This document shows, piece by piece, positions 21,488-35,387 of a DNA stretch of 64,000 nucleotides (its first letter is position 1; each line of letters begins with the position of its first letter). Origin of the DNA: Mycobacterium sp. 1081908.1 (GTDB lineage: Bacteria; Actinomycetota; Actinomycetes; Mycobacteriales; Mycobacteriaceae); NCBI RefSeq assembly GCF_001673535.1, contig NZ_LZLY01000021.1, forward strand, positions 1 through 64,000, read 5' to 3'. The notes under the pieces were generated by a model. The model searched no databases and was not told where the DNA came from. It saw only the letters and a program-made list of their open reading frames with translations. The position numbers and the translations under genes were made by a program.

Positions 21488-22069
21488 ATGGCGATCCACC
21501 TGACCCGCATCTATACGCGAACCGGCGATGACGGAACGACGGGATTGAGCGATTTCTCACGGGTCTCCAAAAACGATGCCCGCCTGGTCGCGTACGCGGA
21601 CTGCGACGAGGCCAACTCGGCGATCGGCGTCGCGGTCGCCCTCGGCCAACCCGGCGAGGAAATCGCGGGTGTGCTGCGCCAGATCCAGAACGACCTGTTC
21701 GACGCCGGCGCGGATCTGTCCACCCCGGTGGTAGAGAACCCCGAACATCCCCCGCTGCGAGTCGCCCAGTCCTACATCGACCGGCTCGAGGGGTGGTGTG
21801 ACAAATATAACGAGCCCCTGCCGGCGCTGAATTCCTTTGTGTTGCCTGGTGGTTCGCCGTTGTCGGCGCTCCTGCACGTCGCCCGCACCGTGGTGCGCCG
21901 GGCCGAGCGCTCGGCGTGGGCCGCGGTCGATTCGCACCCGGACGGGGTCAGCGTGCTGCCGGCCAAGTACCTGAATCGCCTGTCGGACCTGCTGTTCATC
22001 CTGGCGCGGGTGGCCAACCCCGAGGGCGACGTGCTCTGGAAGCCGGGCGGCGGGTCAAACGGAAGCTGA
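21488..22069 (+). CDS. cobO: Cob(I)alamin adenosyltransferase, PduO type
   Basis: A 193-residue ATP:corrinoid adenosyltransferase (Rv1314c family). The N-terminal ATP-binding TRTGDDGTTGLSDFSRVSK segment and the RTVVRRAERS helix are the PduO-type signatures; despite the common mycobacterial name, it is not related to CobA/BtuR. It makes adenosylcobalamin, the cofactor of methylmalonyl-CoA mutase, which links it to the epimerase at 3507. It is divergent from murA with 69 bases between, and is followed directly by a VOC protein. Confidence 0.92.
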   Translation: MAIHLTRIYTRTGDDGTTGLSDFSRVSKNDARLVAYADCDEANSAIGVAVALGQPGEEIAGVLRQIQNDLFDAGADLSTPVVENPEHPPLRVAQSYIDRLEGWCDKYNEPLPALNSFVLPGGSPLSALLHVARTVVRRAERSAWAAVDSHPDGVSVLPAKYLNRLSDLLFILARVANPEGDVLWKPGGGSNGS

Positions 22070-22072
22070 AGT

Positions 22073-22513
22073 GTGGCAATGAAACACAATCGGTCGATCC
22101 CGCCGGTTGCCGTGATCCCCGTACTTGTCTATCCGGACGTGCGCGCGGCGGTGGATTGGCTCGCCGCCGCCTTCGGCTTCGTCGAGCGAACCCGGATCGG
22201 CGACAGCCACCGCGCGCAGCTGAGCATCGGTACGAGCGGGGCGATGATTGTCGCCGACGTGGCCGGTGAGCGGCGACCGCCGGCAGCCGGCATCGTCACG
22301 CACGAGATCAAGGTGCGGGTGGCCGACGTGGACGGCCAGTTCGAGCGCGCCCGCGCGGCCGGCGCGAAGGTGCTGGAGCCCCCGGTGGACCGCGAGTACG
22401 GCGAACGCGAATGCACGGTCGAGGATCTCGCCGGGCATCGCTGGCAGTTCAGCGAAACGCTGCGCGACGTCGCGCCAGAAGAATACGGCTGCAGGACCGT
22501 CAGCCCGTGGTAG
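22073..22513 (+). CDS. VOC-fold (glyoxalase/bleomycin-resistance-like) protein
   Basis: A 146-residue protein with the paired VOC module (PVLVYPDVRAAVDWLAAAFG; AGHRWQFSETL), of the class annotated as glyoxalase or PhnB-like. The substrate is unknown. GTG at 22073 is favoured because GGAAG lies seven bases upstream; ATG at 22079 is the alternative. It probably shares the cobO transcript (three bases apart). H37Rv carries an insertion sequence (Rv1313c) in the corresponding place, so this small gene may be ancestral or independently acquired. Confidence 0.78.
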   Translation: MAMKHNRSIPPVAVIPVLVYPDVRAAVDWLAAAFGFVERTRIGDSHRAQLSIGTSGAMIVADVAGERRPPAAGIVTHEIKVRVADVDGQFERARAAGAKVLEPPVDREYGERECTVEDLAGHRWQFSETLRDVAPEEYGCRTVSPW

Positions 22514-22957
22514 TCACACGCTGCGGCGGCGTGCGCGCGGTGAGGGCCGCGACTCCAGCCAGGACAGGAACGCGGTCAGCGCGCCCTTGTCGAGCGCCAG
22601 CTCGTAACCCGAGCGTCGGTCCTGTGTCGTGTCGCGCAGCTCCAGCACGACGATCTCGTCGGTCATGATGTCGAACTCGTCGCCGCGCGGGGCCCGCCGG
22701 GCCACGATCTCCACGCCGCGCCGGCTGAGCCGGCGGTCGGGCCATAGCCGCAGGCTGGACAGCCGGTAGAACGCGGCCTCGCCGCCGCGATAGCGGATCA
22801 CCCCGTGTCGCCAGCCGTGGCCTCCGACGGCGGGGATGTCCCGCATGATTCCCGCGGTTCCGCCCTGGCGCAGCTTCAACAGCCGATAGCTCAGGGCGAG
22901 GACGGCGCCCCCCAGCATGACAACGAGCACGACCATGCCGACCATGGGCGCGCTCAT
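22514..22957 (-). CDS. DUF2550 membrane protein (Rv1312 family)
   Basis: A 147-residue protein with one N-terminal transmembrane helix (VGMVVLVVMLGGAVLAL) and a basic cytosolic domain (RGGEAAFYRLSSLRLWPDRR). It is conserved directly after atpC in mycobacteria, here six bases downstream, so it is the last gene of the ATP synthase operon. Its function is unknown; an accessory role for the ATP synthase is inferred only from position. Confidence 0.85.
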   Translation of the reverse strand: MSAPMVGMVVLVVMLGGAVLALSYRLLKLRQGGTAGIMRDIPAVGGHGWRHGVIRYRGGEAAFYRLSSLRLWPDRRLSRRGVEIVARRAPRGDEFDIMTDEIVVLELRDTTQDRRSGYELALDKGALTAFLSWLESRPSPRARRRSV

Positions 22958-22963
22958 CGGCGG

Positions 22964-23329
22964 TTAGTCGATTGCGCCGACGGCGCGCAGTCTGCCGCGC
23001 CCCCTGGCGGCAATCCGGGGATCGTCGGACTCGGAATCCTCGCGGGCGGCGCTCTCGTCGATCTCGGACTCGAACTCCGCGGATTCGGCGAGGACGGTGA
23101 CGCCCTCCTCGGTCACCGACAGAAACCCGCCCTCCACCGCGATCCGCAGGTCGTCCTCGCCTTCCCGCTCGACGCGCACCATGGCGTCGTCGACCAGCTG
23201 GGCCACCAGCGGGATGTGGTGGGGCAGAATGCCGATCTCGCCGACGGTGGTGCGGGTGAACAGGAACGTTGCCTCACCCGACCAGATCTGTCGGTCGACG
23301 GCGACGATCTCCACGTTCAATTCGGCCAT
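22964..23329 (-). CDS. atpC: ATP synthase F1 subunit epsilon
   Basis: A 121-residue epsilon subunit: an N-terminal beta sandwich ([33 protein letters not shown]) and a short C-terminal helical region rich in acidic residues followed by [13 protein letters not shown]. It couples the gamma stalk to the c-ring and, in mycobacteria, helps keep ATP hydrolysis off. It is the last ATP synthase structural gene, 12 bases after atpD. Confidence 0.96.
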   Translation of the reverse strand: MAELNVEIVAVDRQIWSGEATFLFTRTTVGEIGILPHHIPLVAQLVDDAMVRVEREGEDDLRIAVEGGFLSVTEEGVTVLAESAEFESEIDESAAREDSESDDPRIAARGRGRLRAVGAID

Positions 23330-23341
23330 GCCGCTCAGTCC

Positions 23342-25724
<2,383 letters not shown>

Positions 25725-25730
25725 CGCTAA

Positions 25731-27434
25731 CTACTTCTTGTCCTTACCGGAAACGTCAGCGGATTCCTTCTTGGAGCTCTTGGCGTCCTTCTTGTCCTTC
25801 GGCTTCTCCTTCTTGACTTGCACTGACTCCTTTTCCAGTTCCTCCTCGTCCATCGCCTCGACGTGCTCGTCGGGCACCACCGACCCGCCGTCGGAGGCCG
25901 CGAAGCCCTTCTTGAACTTGTTGATGATCTCGGTGAGCTCGTTCTCGCCCTCTTCGGAGAGCTTGCCGCTGTCGCGGACCCCGGCGAGGAATTTCTCTTC
26001 GGAAGCCCGCATGTGGTCCAGCAATTCGGTTTCGAACCGACGGACGTCCTCGACGGGCACCGAGTCCAGGTGGCCACCGGTGCCCAAGAAGATAGAGACC
26101 ACCTGCTCCTCGACCGGCATGGGCTGGTACTGCCGCTGCTTGAGCAGTTCGACCAGCCGCTCGCCGCGCTCCAGCTGCGCCTTGGAGGTGGCGTCCAGGT
26201 CAGAGGCAAACGCAGCGAACGATTCCAGTTCGCGGTACTGCGACAGGTCCAGGCGCAACGAGCCCGCCACTTCCTTCATCGCCTTGATCTGCGCCGCGCC
26301 ACCCACGCGGGACACCGAGACACCCACGTTGATGGCCGGGCGGACACCCTGGTTGAACAAGTCGGATTCCAGGAAGCACTGCCCGTCGGTGATGGAGATG
26401 ACGTTGGTAGGGATGTAGGCCGAGATGTCGTTGGCCTTGGTCTCGATGATCGGCAGGCCGGTCAGCGAGCCGCCGCCCAGGTCGTCGGAGAGCTTGGCGC
26501 AGCGCTCCAGCAGCCGCGAGTGCAGGTAGAAAACGTCGCCGGGGTACGCCTCGCGGCCCGGCGGGCGGCGCAGCAGCAATGAGATCGCGCGGTAGGCCTC
26601 GGCTTGCTTGCTGAGGTCGTCGAAGACGATCAGCACGTGCTTGCCGTCATACATCCAGTGCTGGGCGATCGCCGAACCGGTGTACGGCGCAAGCCATTTG
26701 AAGCCGGCGGAGTCGGATGCCGGCGCCGCGACGATGGTGGTGTAGTCCATCGCGCCGCCCTCGTCGAGGGCCTGGCGCACGGCGGCGATCGTGGTGCCCT
26801 TCTGACCGATGGCCACGTACACGCAGCGCACCTGCTTGCGTTCGTCGCCGGATTCCCAGTTCTGCCGCTGGTTGAGGATCGTGTCGACGCAGACCGCGGT
26901 CTTGCCGGTCTTGCGGTCGCCGATGATCAGCTGCCGCTGACCGCGGCCGATCGGGGTCATGGCATCGATGGCCTTGATCCCGGTCTGCAGCGGCTCGCTC
27001 ACGCCCTGGCGCTGCACCACCGACGGCGCCTGGATTTCCAGTGCGCGCCGGATGTCGGTCTCGATGTCTCCGCCGCCGTCGATCGGCTCGCCCAGCGGGT
27101 TGACGACCCGGCCCAGGAACGCGTCGCCGACGGGCACTGACAACACCTCGCCGGTGCGCTTAACCTGTTGGCCTTCTTCGATTTTCTCGAAATCACCCAA
27201 GATGACCGCGCCGATGTCGTGCTCATCGAGGTTGAGCGCGACGCCGAGGACCCCGCCCGGGAACTCGAGCAGTTCCTGGGTCATCACGGAGGGCAGGCCT
27301 TCGACGTGCGCGATGCCGTCCCCGGCCCCGATGACGGTGCCGACTTCCTCGCGAGAGGTGTCGGACGTGAAGGAGCCTACGTACTCCTCGATCGCGCTCT
27401 GGATGTCGTCAGCGGAGATTGTCAACTCTGCCAT
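25731..27434 (-). CDS. atpA: ATP synthase F1 subunit alpha
   Basis: This 567-residue subunit has the P-loop GDRKTGKT and the usual nucleotide-binding and helical domains up to about residue 510. Mycobacteria carry a C-terminal extension that helps block ATP-driven rotation. Here it is longer than the M. tuberculosis protein (549 aa) and ends in a run of Lys-rich repeats ([16 protein letters not shown]). The core is otherwise ordinary. Confidence 0.98.
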   Translation of the reverse strand: MAELTISADDIQSAIEEYVGSFTSDTSREEVGTVIGAGDGIAHVEGLPSVMTQELLEFPGGVLGVALNLDEHDIGAVILGDFEKIEEGQQVKRTGEVLSVPVGDAFLGRVVNPLGEPIDGGGDIETDIRRALEIQAPSVVQRQGVSEPLQTGIKAIDAMTPIGRGQRQLIIGDRKTGKTAVCVDTILNQRQNWESGDERKQVRCVYVAIGQKGTTIAAVRQALDEGGAMDYTTIVAAPASDSAGFKWLAPYTGSAIAQHWMYDGKHVLIVFDDLSKQAEAYRAISLLLRRPPGREAYPGDVFYLHSRLLERCAKLSDDLGGGSLTGLPIIETKANDISAYIPTNVISITDGQCFLESDLFNQGVRPAINVGVSVSRVGGAAQIKAMKEVAGSLRLDLSQYRELESFAAFASDLDATSKAQLERGERLVELLKQRQYQPMPVEEQVVSIFLGTGGHLDSVPVEDVRRFETELLDHMRASEEKFLAGVRDSGKLSEEGENELTEIINKFKKGFAASDGGSVVPDEHVEAMDEEELEKESVQVKKEKPKDKKDAKSSKKESADVSGKDKK

Positions 27435-27486
27435 GGCTTTTCGTCTTCCTACTTGATCTTCGTTCGCGTCGGTTAAAGATGGTGTG

Positions 27487-28827
27487 TCAGTCGGGCAGCT
27501 GGGCGTGGGCGGCGGCCAGGCGAGCGGAGAGCGTCCCGTCGATCACCTCGTCGGCCACCGCGATCAGCAGCCCGCCCAACAATTCCGGGTTGGTCTGCAG
27601 CTGCAGGGTCACCGGATGGTTGTAGATGCGGCTGAGGACCTCGATCAAGCGGGTCCGCTGGTCGTCGCTGAGTTCGGCCGCGGCGCTGACCTGCGCGACG
27701 ATCTCGCCGCGGCGCGCCACCGCCACTTTCGCCAGGAACTTCACGGCCACCTCGGCCGGCTCGCCCCTCAGCAGCTCGACGGTCTGGCTCAGCAGTGCCA
27801 ACGCGATCGGGTTGACCCGGCCGCTCGCGTTCTGGAGCACCTTGCGCAGCAAGCCGATCCGGCCCTCGGCGGGAGTCCCAAAGTCGCCCAACAGGATGGC
27901 GAGCCGCGGTTGCGCGTCAAGAACGCGAGAGAACCGGAACAATTGGTCCTCGACCTCGTCGACCTTGTCTTCGCGTTCGGCGACTTCGAGCAACGCTTGA
28001 CGCGAGATGTGTTCGATGGCGTCGACCAAGTCGGAGTTGGCCGACCAGCGCTCGGAAACCGCCGCCCGCAGCACGTCGAGCGTCGCGTCGCCCACCTTCT
28101 CGGACACCAGGCGCTCGATCAGCCGGACCCGCGGCGCCGCGTCCTCGGCGGGCACGGTGAGGTACCGGGTGACGACGATTTCGCCGTCCAGCATCTTGGC
28201 GACCGCCACCAGCTCGCTGGAGAGGGTGGAAAGCGCTTTGTTGTCCAGGTTTTTGGCGATGGTGCCGAACCGGTCCGAGAGGTTTCCCATCGCGTGCCGG
28301 CTGGCCGACCGCATCTTGGTCAGCAGCGGGTAGGCGACCTCGGCGGGCGCGGGCGCCATGGCCTCGAGGTCATTCAGGAACCGATCCACGGTCGACGACC
28401 GCTGCTCGGGGTCGGCGACGTAGCTGCGCACCAATTCCTCTGCCTGGCGCACGGATTCGTGTCCGAGTTCCAGGCGAAGCTGGCGGGTCAGCTGGGTCCG
28501 CAGCAACTCGGCCTGGCGCGTGCCCTGCGCTTTGACGCGCTCGGCCTCGACTTGGGCCTGGGCCCGCATCTGCTCGGCGATGCGTTCCGAGTCCGCCCGA
28601 GCCTCTTCGACGATTTGCTCCGCTTCTTCTTTGGCGGCATCCACGGCGTTTTCGTGCGCGGTCTTCGACTCGGTCAGCCGGTCGGCGGCCGCGGCCGAAT
28701 CGGCCAGCTGCTGGCGCACCAGCTCCTGCCGCGCGGTCATCATCTTGCGCACCGGCGGCACGGCGTAGCGCCAGACGATCAACACGATGAGGGCGAACCC
28801 ACCCAACTGCCCGAAAAAAGTCGACAT
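27487..28827 (-). CDS. atpH: ATP synthase fused b'-delta subunit
   Basis: A 446-residue fusion typical of mycobacteria: one N-terminal transmembrane helix ([15 protein letters not shown]), a long charged coiled coil of b type (about 30-160) and a C-terminal delta domain that binds the top of F1. It forms the peripheral stalk together with AtpF. The ATG at 28827 is chosen because the upstream extension (28908) overlaps atpF and is out of character. Same length as Rv1307. Confidence 0.96.
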   Translation of the reverse strand: MSTFFGQLGGFALIVLIVWRYAVPPVRKMMTARQELVRQQLADSAAAADRLTESKTAHENAVDAAKEEAEQIVEEARADSERIAEQMRAQAQVEAERVKAQGTRQAELLRTQLTRQLRLELGHESVRQAEELVRSYVADPEQRSSTVDRFLNDLEAMAPAPAEVAYPLLTKMRSASRHAMGNLSDRFGTIAKNLDNKALSTLSSELVAVAKMLDGEIVVTRYLTVPAEDAAPRVRLIERLVSEKVGDATLDVLRAAVSERWSANSDLVDAIEHISRQALLEVAEREDKVDEVEDQLFRFSRVLDAQPRLAILLGDFGTPAEGRIGLLRKVLQNASGRVNPIALALLSQTVELLRGEPAEVAVKFLAKVAVARRGEIVAQVSAAAELSDDQRTRLIEVLSRIYNHPVTLQLQTNPELLGGLLIAVADEVIDGTLSARLAAAHAQLPD

Positions 28828-28831
28828 CTCT

Positions 28832-29350
28832 TTACCTTGTCGCGGCGGAGGTCGTGACGTCGACGCCGAGGATCCGACTGGCCAGGGTCGCCGACATGGT
28901 TCCGACATTGGCCCGCAGATCCAGTTCCACGGCGTCCCGCTCCCGTTTCAATTGCTCGGCGGCCATCTGCAGCGTCGACGTCACCTGTTGCTCGGCACCG
29001 GCGCGCGCGTCTTCGACGGCCTTACGCCCCTCCGACCGGGCGTTGTCGCGGAAGGAGGACGCCTGCATGCGGGCCTCCTTCATGGCTTCTTCGTAATCGG
29101 CCCGCGCCGCCTCGAATTGCTCGGCCGACTTCTTGTTGTCGGCGGCGGTCTTGGCGACCATGGCGTCCCGCTCGCGCAACACCTTCATGATCGGCGGCAC
29201 CACGAAGGTGCCGATGATGGCGAGCACGATGAGGAAGATGGCCAGCACGAAGAAAAATGTGCCGTTGGGGACGAGGAAGTTACTCCCCCCCTTGCCTCCC
29301 TCGGCTACCACCTGGCCGGCGGCAAGCACCACGGGGTTCGGGTCACCCAT
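28832..29350 (-). CDS. atpF: ATP synthase Fo subunit b
   Basis: A 172-residue subunit with one transmembrane helix ([20 protein letters not shown]) after a short periplasmic N-terminus and a long amphipathic helix ending in LASRILGVD. It pairs with the b'-delta fusion in the peripheral stalk. ATG at 29350 (MGDPNP) fits the family better than the GTG one codon upstream. Confidence 0.96.
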   Translation of the reverse strand: MGDPNPVVLAAGQVVAEGGKGGSNFLVPNGTFFFVLAIFLIVLAIIGTFVVPPIMKVLRERDAMVAKTAADNKKSAEQFEAARADYEEAMKEARMQASSFRDNARSEGRKAVEDARAGAEQQVTSTLQMAAEQLKRERDAVELDLRANVGTMSATLASRILGVDVTTSAATR

Positions 29351-29359
29351 CACAGCGAA

Positions 29360-30400
<1,041 letters not shown>

Positions 30401-30408
<8 letters not shown>

Positions 30409-30868
30409 CGCTGGTGCTCCTTCCGTCCGACCCGTCCGGGCCCAGGGATGCGGCCGGCTCGCCCGTACGCAGCTTCTTGTAGACCGGCACCGCGGTCGAC
30501 ACGACCAGCAGCACCTGGAAGAGCGCCAGCCCGAACATCGCGCCCAAGCCGTTGGGCCGGAAAACGTAAGCAATGATCAACGCGATAACGGTGATGATCG
30601 CCAGCCGGGTTGCCGAATTGAGCGCCATCGAGCTTTTCAGCGGATGCTCTTTCGCGGTGATCGACGCGACCGAACGCCGCACCAGCAATGCGTTGAGCAA
30701 ACCCAGTAGCAACCCGACACCGAAGAACACGCCGAGCATGAGGTGACCCGAGAATCCGGCGGCGAGCATCGCCAGCGCGGTGACCGCGACGCTGATCGCC
30801 AATAGCCGAACCGGGCGGAAAGCAACAGAGGGGAACACCAACGGCGCGTCCTGCGCTGGTGTCGTCAC
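30401..30868 (-). CDS. AtpI-like membrane protein (Rv1303 family)
   Basis: A 155-residue protein with four hydrophobic helices and a basic loop ([19 protein letters not shown]), first gene of the ATP synthase operon. AtpI-type proteins help assemble the c-ring or import magnesium; this role is inferred from fold and place. The start is GTG, and the gene overlaps atpB by eight bases. Confidence 0.85.
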
Positions 30869-31093
30869 CGCAGCACCTCAATCCCAGGTAGTAGAGCGGG
30901 AAACCCTCGACCGACCGATCGGTGGCCCGCCGAGCGTATCGCACGTCACTCTGGAATCACCCAAGGGGTAGCTCCCTATGTCGGTCGTGAAGCGGCGCGG
31001 TCGGACAAGCGTCCGAAGGGCCGGCTGGCCGGCAACCCTCAAGGTTTCTTTTTGGGGTTCTACCTGCACCGTACCATACGAAAGACGCGACTA
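30869..31093. promoter_or_regulatory. Region upstream of the ATP synthase operon
   Basis: A 225-base gap between wecA and the ATP synthase operon on the same strand. It holds a 10-base palindrome accgatcggt (30914-30923) and an inverted repeat tcggac/gtccga (31001-31006, 31011-31016). The operon promoter should lie here, but I see no convincing -35/-10 pair. Confidence 0.35.
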
Positions 31094-32284
31094 CTACTGA
31101 GTGTCGTAGTCCCCGTCGGCGTAGTCGTCGCGGCGGCGCAGGAGCGGGATCGCCGTTGCCACACCGGCGACCACGATCGCCCCCAGCATCACCGCGCCGG
31201 TGTCGCGCGGGTTGAAAAAGATTGTGCTCGCGGCGCCGAACGCGACGATGCCCACCCATAAATAGATGAGCAGCACCACGCGGCGATGCGAATGGCCGAT
31301 CTGCAGCAACCGGTGATGAAGGTGCATTTTGTCCGGGCTGAATGCGCTGCGGCCCGCGCGGGTGCGGCGCACGATCGCCAGTAAAAGGTCGAGCATCGGC
31401 ACGAAAATGACCGCCGCCACCAGCAGGAACGGGGACAGCAGAGCAAACACGTCGCGGGCGCCGTAGGCGTTCTGCGAAACCGGGCCGGCCGCCGTCGTCG
31501 CGGCCGCGGAGATCATCAGACCGATCAGCATCGAGCCGGAATCGCCCATGAAGATCTTGGCGCGGTGGAAGTTGTGCGGCAGAAAGCCCAGGCAGGCCCC
31601 CGCCAACACCACCGAGATGACCGCGGGCGGATAGAACAGCACGTCGCCGCCGTGATCGCGCAACAGGCCGACCGAGAACAGGCAGATCGCCATCGCCATG
31701 ATGAGCCCCAGCCCCGCGGCCAGTCCGTCGAGCCCGTCGACGAAGTTCATCGCGTTGACGACCGACACCGTCAGCGCCAACGTGAGCAGGATCGAGGACG
31801 CCTGGTCCAGCACGATCGTGCCGACGCCGCCGATCGGGATGTACAGCACGCTCCAGGCCACGCCCATGGTGACCAGCACGCTGGCCGCGGTGATCTGGCC
31901 GGCGAACTTGGTCAGGGCGTCCAGGCCCCAGCGGTCGTCGATCAAGCCGATGCCCACGATCACCGCGGCGGCCACCAGGACGGCGGGCATGCCGGTCGAG
32001 TAGACGAAGCCGCGGGTGAGCGCCGGCAGCTGCCATGCCAGGAAGACGGCCGAGATCACGCCGAGGAACATCGCCAGCCCGCCCATGCGAGGGGTGGGAG
32101 TGACGTGCACGTCGCGCTCCCGCGGGTAGGCGACCGCGCCCAGCCGGGTCGCCAGCACGCGCACCGGTCCGGTCGCGAAGTACGTGACGATCGCGGCGGT
32201 CAGCCCGACCACCGCGAGCTCGCGCAGGGGGACGCCGGTGCCGCGATCGGACAGGGCGAGCAGACCACCGGCAAGGCTGGACAC
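31094..32284 (-). CDS. wecA: Decaprenyl-phosphate N-acetylglucosaminephosphotransferase
   Basis: An 11-helix membrane transferase of about 396 residues that places GlcNAc-1-phosphate on decaprenyl phosphate, the first step of the arabinogalactan linker. Motifs include IGLIDDRWGLD, NAMNFVDGLDGLAAG, FLPHNFHRAKIFMGDSGS (two parts) and HLHHRL. Homologues (Rv1302) begin with MQYG; here a GTG-CAG-TAC-GGT is present at 32303 but in another frame, one base out of register. I therefore start at GTG 32284 (or TTG 32287), leaving the first few residues different. Confidence 0.9.
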   Translation of the reverse strand: MSSLAGGLLALSDRGTGVPLRELAVVGLTAAIVTYFATGPVRVLATRLGAVAYPRERDVHVTPTPRMGGLAMFLGVISAVFLAWQLPALTRGFVYSTGMPAVLVAAAVIVGIGLIDDRWGLDALTKFAGQITAASVLVTMGVAWSVLYIPIGGVGTIVLDQASSILLTLALTVSVVNAMNFVDGLDGLAAGLGLIMAMAICLFSVGLLRDHGGDVLFYPPAVISVVLAGACLGFLPHNFHRAKIFMGDSGSMLIGLMISAAATTAAGPVSQNAYGARDVFALLSPFLLVAAVIFVPMLDLLLAIVRRTRAGRSAFSPDKMHLHHRLLQIGHSHRRVVLLIYLWVGIVAFGAASTIFFNPRDTGAVMLGAIVVAGVATAIPLLRRRDDYADGDYDTQ

Positions 32285-32343
32285 CAACGAAACCGTACTG
32301 CACCGGGCTGAGACGGGATTGGCCGCGCTCGCGCTAGCTCGGA

Positions 32344-32997
32344 CTAGGCGGTGAGGCTTGCGGGGTCCGTGCCGAGCACGTCGGCGATCCGCTCGGCGCT
32401 CACCGGGCCGGCCCGCAGGATGCGCGGGGTGTCCCCGGTCAGGTCGACGATCGTGGAGGCGGCCTGCTGCTGCGAGGGACCCGCGTCGAGATAGACGTCC
32501 ACCAGATCGCCGAGCTGGTCGCGGGCCTCGCCGGCCCGCACGGCGGGCGGCCGGCCGGAGACATTGGCGCTGGACACCGCCATGGGCCCCACCTCCCGCA
32601 GCAACTCGATGGCGACCGGGTGCAGCGGCATCCGCAGCATCACCGTGCCGCGGGCGTCGCCGAGGTCCCAATGCAGCGACGGCGCCTGCGTGACCACCAG
32701 GCTCAGCGCGCCCGGCCAGAAGGCGCGGATCAGGTCCCGCGCCCCGTCGGGCATCGTGTAGACCAGGCCCTCGATGGTGTGCCAGGAGCCGACCAGCACG
32801 CCCACCGGCATGTCCCGGCCCCGTCCCTTCGCCGCGAGCAGCGCGGCGACCGCCGTGCTGTCGAAGGCGTCGGCGCCGATGCCGTACACGGTGTCCGTCG
32901 GCAGCACGACCAGCCTGCCGTTCTTGACCGCGCCCGCCGCCGAGGCGATTCCGACCGAACGCTGGTCCGGGTCGGAGCAGTCGAACACCGTCGTCAC
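32344..32997 (-). CDS. tsaC: L-threonylcarbamoyladenylate synthase
   Basis: A 217-residue YrdC/Sua5-type protein. It makes threonylcarbamoyl-AMP from Thr, bicarbonate and ATP for the t6A37 modification of ANN-decoding tRNAs. The PTDTVYGIGADA and SSANVSGRPP motifs line the binding cleft. GTG start; overlaps the stop of prmC by four bases, so the two are coupled. It corresponds to Rv1301. Confidence 0.94.
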   Translation of the reverse strand: MTTVFDCSDPDQRSVGIASAAGAVKNGRLVVLPTDTVYGIGADAFDSTAVAALLAAKGRGRDMPVGVLVGSWHTIEGLVYTMPDGARDLIRAFWPGALSLVVTQAPSLHWDLGDARGTVMLRMPLHPVAIELLREVGPMAVSSANVSGRPPAVRAGEARDQLGDLVDVYLDAGPSQQQAASTIVDLTGDTPRILRAGPVSAERIADVLGTDPASLTA

Positions 32998-33836
32998 TGC
33001 TCCCCCTTCCGGGCGGTCACGAACCTCGGCCGGCCGGCCAGGTCCCGCCGGGCCTCGATAGTCTCGAAAAGCCCGGTGGCTTCGATCAATTCGACGGTTC
33101 GCGACGACGTGGTGTCGTCGTGCTCGACGGCGAACAGGCCGCCCGGGCGCAGCCAGCGGGGGGCGAGTCGGACGATTGCGGCGATGACCGCCATCCCGTC
33201 CGGCCCGCCGAACACCGCGTGCGGCGGATCGTGTTGGGCCACTTCGGCTTCCACCGCGTGGTCGTCGGGAACGTAGGGCGGGTTGGCGACCACCAGGTCG
33301 ACAACTCCGTCGAGCTCGGGCAGCAGCCCGGCCGCGGTGACGTCGGCGCGCACGAGTTCCACCGCGGTGCCCGCGGCGTTGCGGCGCGCGTAGCCGAGGG
33401 CCGCCTCGGAGTCATCAACGCCGATCACCCGCGCGGCGGGCCGGTGCCGGGCCAGCGCCACCGCCAGAGCGCCGGATCCCGTGCACAGGTCGACCATCAC
33501 GTGCCGCGCCGGGAGTCGTTGCGCCATGGCCCATTCCAGCATGGCCTCGGTCTCCGGACGCGGGATGAACACGCCGGGGCCGACCTGCAGCGTCACCGGC
33601 CCGAACGCCGCCGTCCCGGTGAGATGCTGCAACGGCACCCGCTGCGAGCGGGCCGCCACGATCTCGCGGTAACGCCCGAAGAACTCGTCGCCCGGTGACT
33701 CGAGCAACCTCAGCCGTCCGCGTTCGGTGCCGGCCAGGTGGGCGGCCAGCTCCTCGGCGTCATAACGCGCGGAATCTATCCCGGCCGCGGCGAGCTGCGC
33801 CGTAGCGGAGTCGATCGCGCGCCGCAGGACCGTCAT
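32994..33836 (-). CDS. prmC: Peptide chain release factor N5-glutamine methyltransferase
   Basis: A 280-residue SAM-dependent methyltransferase with an N-terminal helical domain, the SAM loop [11 protein letters not shown] and the glutamine-binding NPPY motif (VANPPYVP). It methylates the Gln of the GGQ motif of release factors, including the prfA product encoded just upstream. The ATG at 33836 overlaps the prfA stop. Confidence 0.95.
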   Translation of the reverse strand: MTVLRRAIDSATAQLAAAGIDSARYDAEELAAHLAGTERGRLRLLESPGDEFFGRYREIVAARSQRVPLQHLTGTAAFGPVTLQVGPGVFIPRPETEAMLEWAMAQRLPARHVMVDLCTGSGALAVALARHRPAARVIGVDDSEAALGYARRNAAGTAVELVRADVTAAGLLPELDGVVDLVVANPPYVPDDHAVEAEVAQHDPPHAVFGGPDGMAVIAAIVRLAPRWLRPGGLFAVEHDDTTSSRTVELIEATGLFETIEARRDLAGRPRFVTARKGEQ

Positions 33837-34906
33837 GCCTGTTGGAGCCTCGATTGCTTGTCGGCCGCGCTCAGCGCGTCGAACAACGCGTCGAGGTCGC
33901 CATCGAGCACCTGGTCGAGATTGTGCGCCTTGAAACCGATCCGGTGGTCGGTGATCCGGTTCTCCGGGAAGTTGTAGGTGCGGATCCGTTCGCTGCGATC
34001 CACGGTGCGGACCTGGCTGGCCCGGTCGGCCGAGGCGTCGGCCAGCGCCTTCTCCTCGGCGAGGGCCTGCAGCCGAGCGGCCAGCACCTGCATGGCGCGG
34101 GCCTTGTTCTGCAGCTGCGACCGTTCGTTCTGACAGGTGACGACGATGCCGGTGGGCAGGTGCGTGATCCGCACCGCGGAGTCGGTGGTGTTGACGCCCT
34201 GCCCGCCCTTGCCGGACGAGCGGTACACGTCGATGCGCAGATCGGACTCGTCGATCTGCACCTCGCCGACTTCCTCCGGTTCGGGATAGACCAGCACGCC
34301 CGCCGCCGAAGTGTGAACGCGGCCTTGGGATTCCGTCACCGGAACCCGTTGCACCCGGTGCACCCCGCCCTCGAACTTCATCCGCGACCACACGCCGTCG
34401 GCCGAGTCGCCCTTGCTGGTGATGCTCAGCGTCGCGTCCTTGTAACCGCCGAGATCCGAGTTGGTTTCGTCGAGCACCGTGACGTTCCAGCCGTGCCGCT
34501 CGGCGTAGCGGATGTACATCCGGGCCAGGTCGGCGGCGAACAACGCCGATTCCTCGCCGCCCTCACCGGATTTGACCTCGAGCACGATGTCGTCGGCGTC
34601 GTGGGGGTCGCGCGGCGCCAGCATGTCGGTGAGTTGGGTGTCCAGTTCGGCCACCTTGGACTCGAGTTCGGTCACCTCGCCGGCGAACGACTCGTCGTCG
34701 ACGGCCAGCTCGCGCGCGGTCTCGAGGTCGCCGCGCGCGGCCTCCAGCTTGCGGTATGTGCCGACGATCGGGGCCAATCGGGCGAATCGGCGTCCCGCCT
34801 TGCGCGCCTCGTCGGGGTTGCTGTGCAATTCGGGGTCCGCCAGCCGCTTCTCCAGCTCGGCGTGTTCGGCGAGCAGCACGTCGATGGTCTGTACCGGTTT
34901 CGTCAT
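33833..34906 (-). CDS. prfA: Peptide chain release factor 1
   Basis: A 357-residue release factor that reads UAA and UAG. The GGQ tripeptide lies in [17 protein letters not shown] and the codon-reading PxT motif is PVT ([10 protein letters not shown]), which marks RF1 rather than RF2. GAGGAGG precedes the ATG at 34906. It is coupled to prmC by a four-base overlap. Confidence 0.97.
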   Translation of the reverse strand: MTKPVQTIDVLLAEHAELEKRLADPELHSNPDEARKAGRRFARLAPIVGTYRKLEAARGDLETARELAVDDESFAGEVTELESKVAELDTQLTDMLAPRDPHDADDIVLEVKSGEGGEESALFAADLARMYIRYAERHGWNVTVLDETNSDLGGYKDATLSITSKGDSADGVWSRMKFEGGVHRVQRVPVTESQGRVHTSAAGVLVYPEPEEVGEVQIDESDLRIDVYRSSGKGGQGVNTTDSAVRITHLPTGIVVTCQNERSQLQNKARAMQVLAARLQALAEEKALADASADRASQVRTVDRSERIRTYNFPENRITDHRIGFKAHNLDQVLDGDLDALFDALSAADKQSRLQQA

Positions 34907-35001
34907 GCTGGCCTCCTCTCTGAAACGCGACCGACTGCCCCGAACGCGAACCGACGCCCGGCCCTGTGCAGGCTCGCACAGTTCGGGCGTCGGTAAGCCA
35001 G

Positions 35002-35244
35002 CTATTTGTCGGTCGACTCGGCCGAGTCGGCCGCGGCCTTGCGCTTGCCGTAGCGCTTCTCGAAGCGGGCCACCCGGCCGCCGCTGTCGAGGATCTTCTG
35101 CTTGCCGGTGTAGAAGGGGTGGCACTGCGAGCAGACCTCGACGTGTATCTGCCCGCCGGGCTTGGTGCTGCGGGTGGTGAAGGTGTTCCCGCACCCGCAA
35201 TGCACGGTGGTCTCGCCGTACGCGGGATGAATGTCAGCTTTCAT
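35002..35244 (-). CDS. rpmE: 50S ribosomal protein L31, zinc-binding form
   Basis: An 80-residue L31 with the zinc cysteines intact (HCGCGNTF and [13 protein letters not shown]), hence the C+ form used when zinc is plentiful. The start MKADIHPAY is standard. It lies 95 bases upstream of prfA on the same strand. In H37Rv rho lies directly before it; here a fadD gene intervenes. Confidence 0.97.
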   Translation of the reverse strand: MKADIHPAYGETTVHCGCGNTFTTRSTKPGGQIHVEVCSQCHPFYTGKQKILDSGGRVARFEKRYGKRKAAADSAESTDK

Positions 35245-35387
35245 GATGTCCTCTTCGATCGTTTGCCGCCCGGACCGGGCGCGAACTCCGGGAACCTGAT
35301 CAGGTCCTGGGGTAGTCGACCGTCGATTATGCCAGGTCAATCTACATCAGCCCAAACAGCGAGCTGGTCGCCCGCATTCCCGGCCGC

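Noticed and set aside
30957..32303. 448-residue minus-strand frame beginning MQYG over wecA
   Set aside because: After the first few codons it is in the wrong frame; the remaining residues are an Arg/Gly-rich shadow of wecA.
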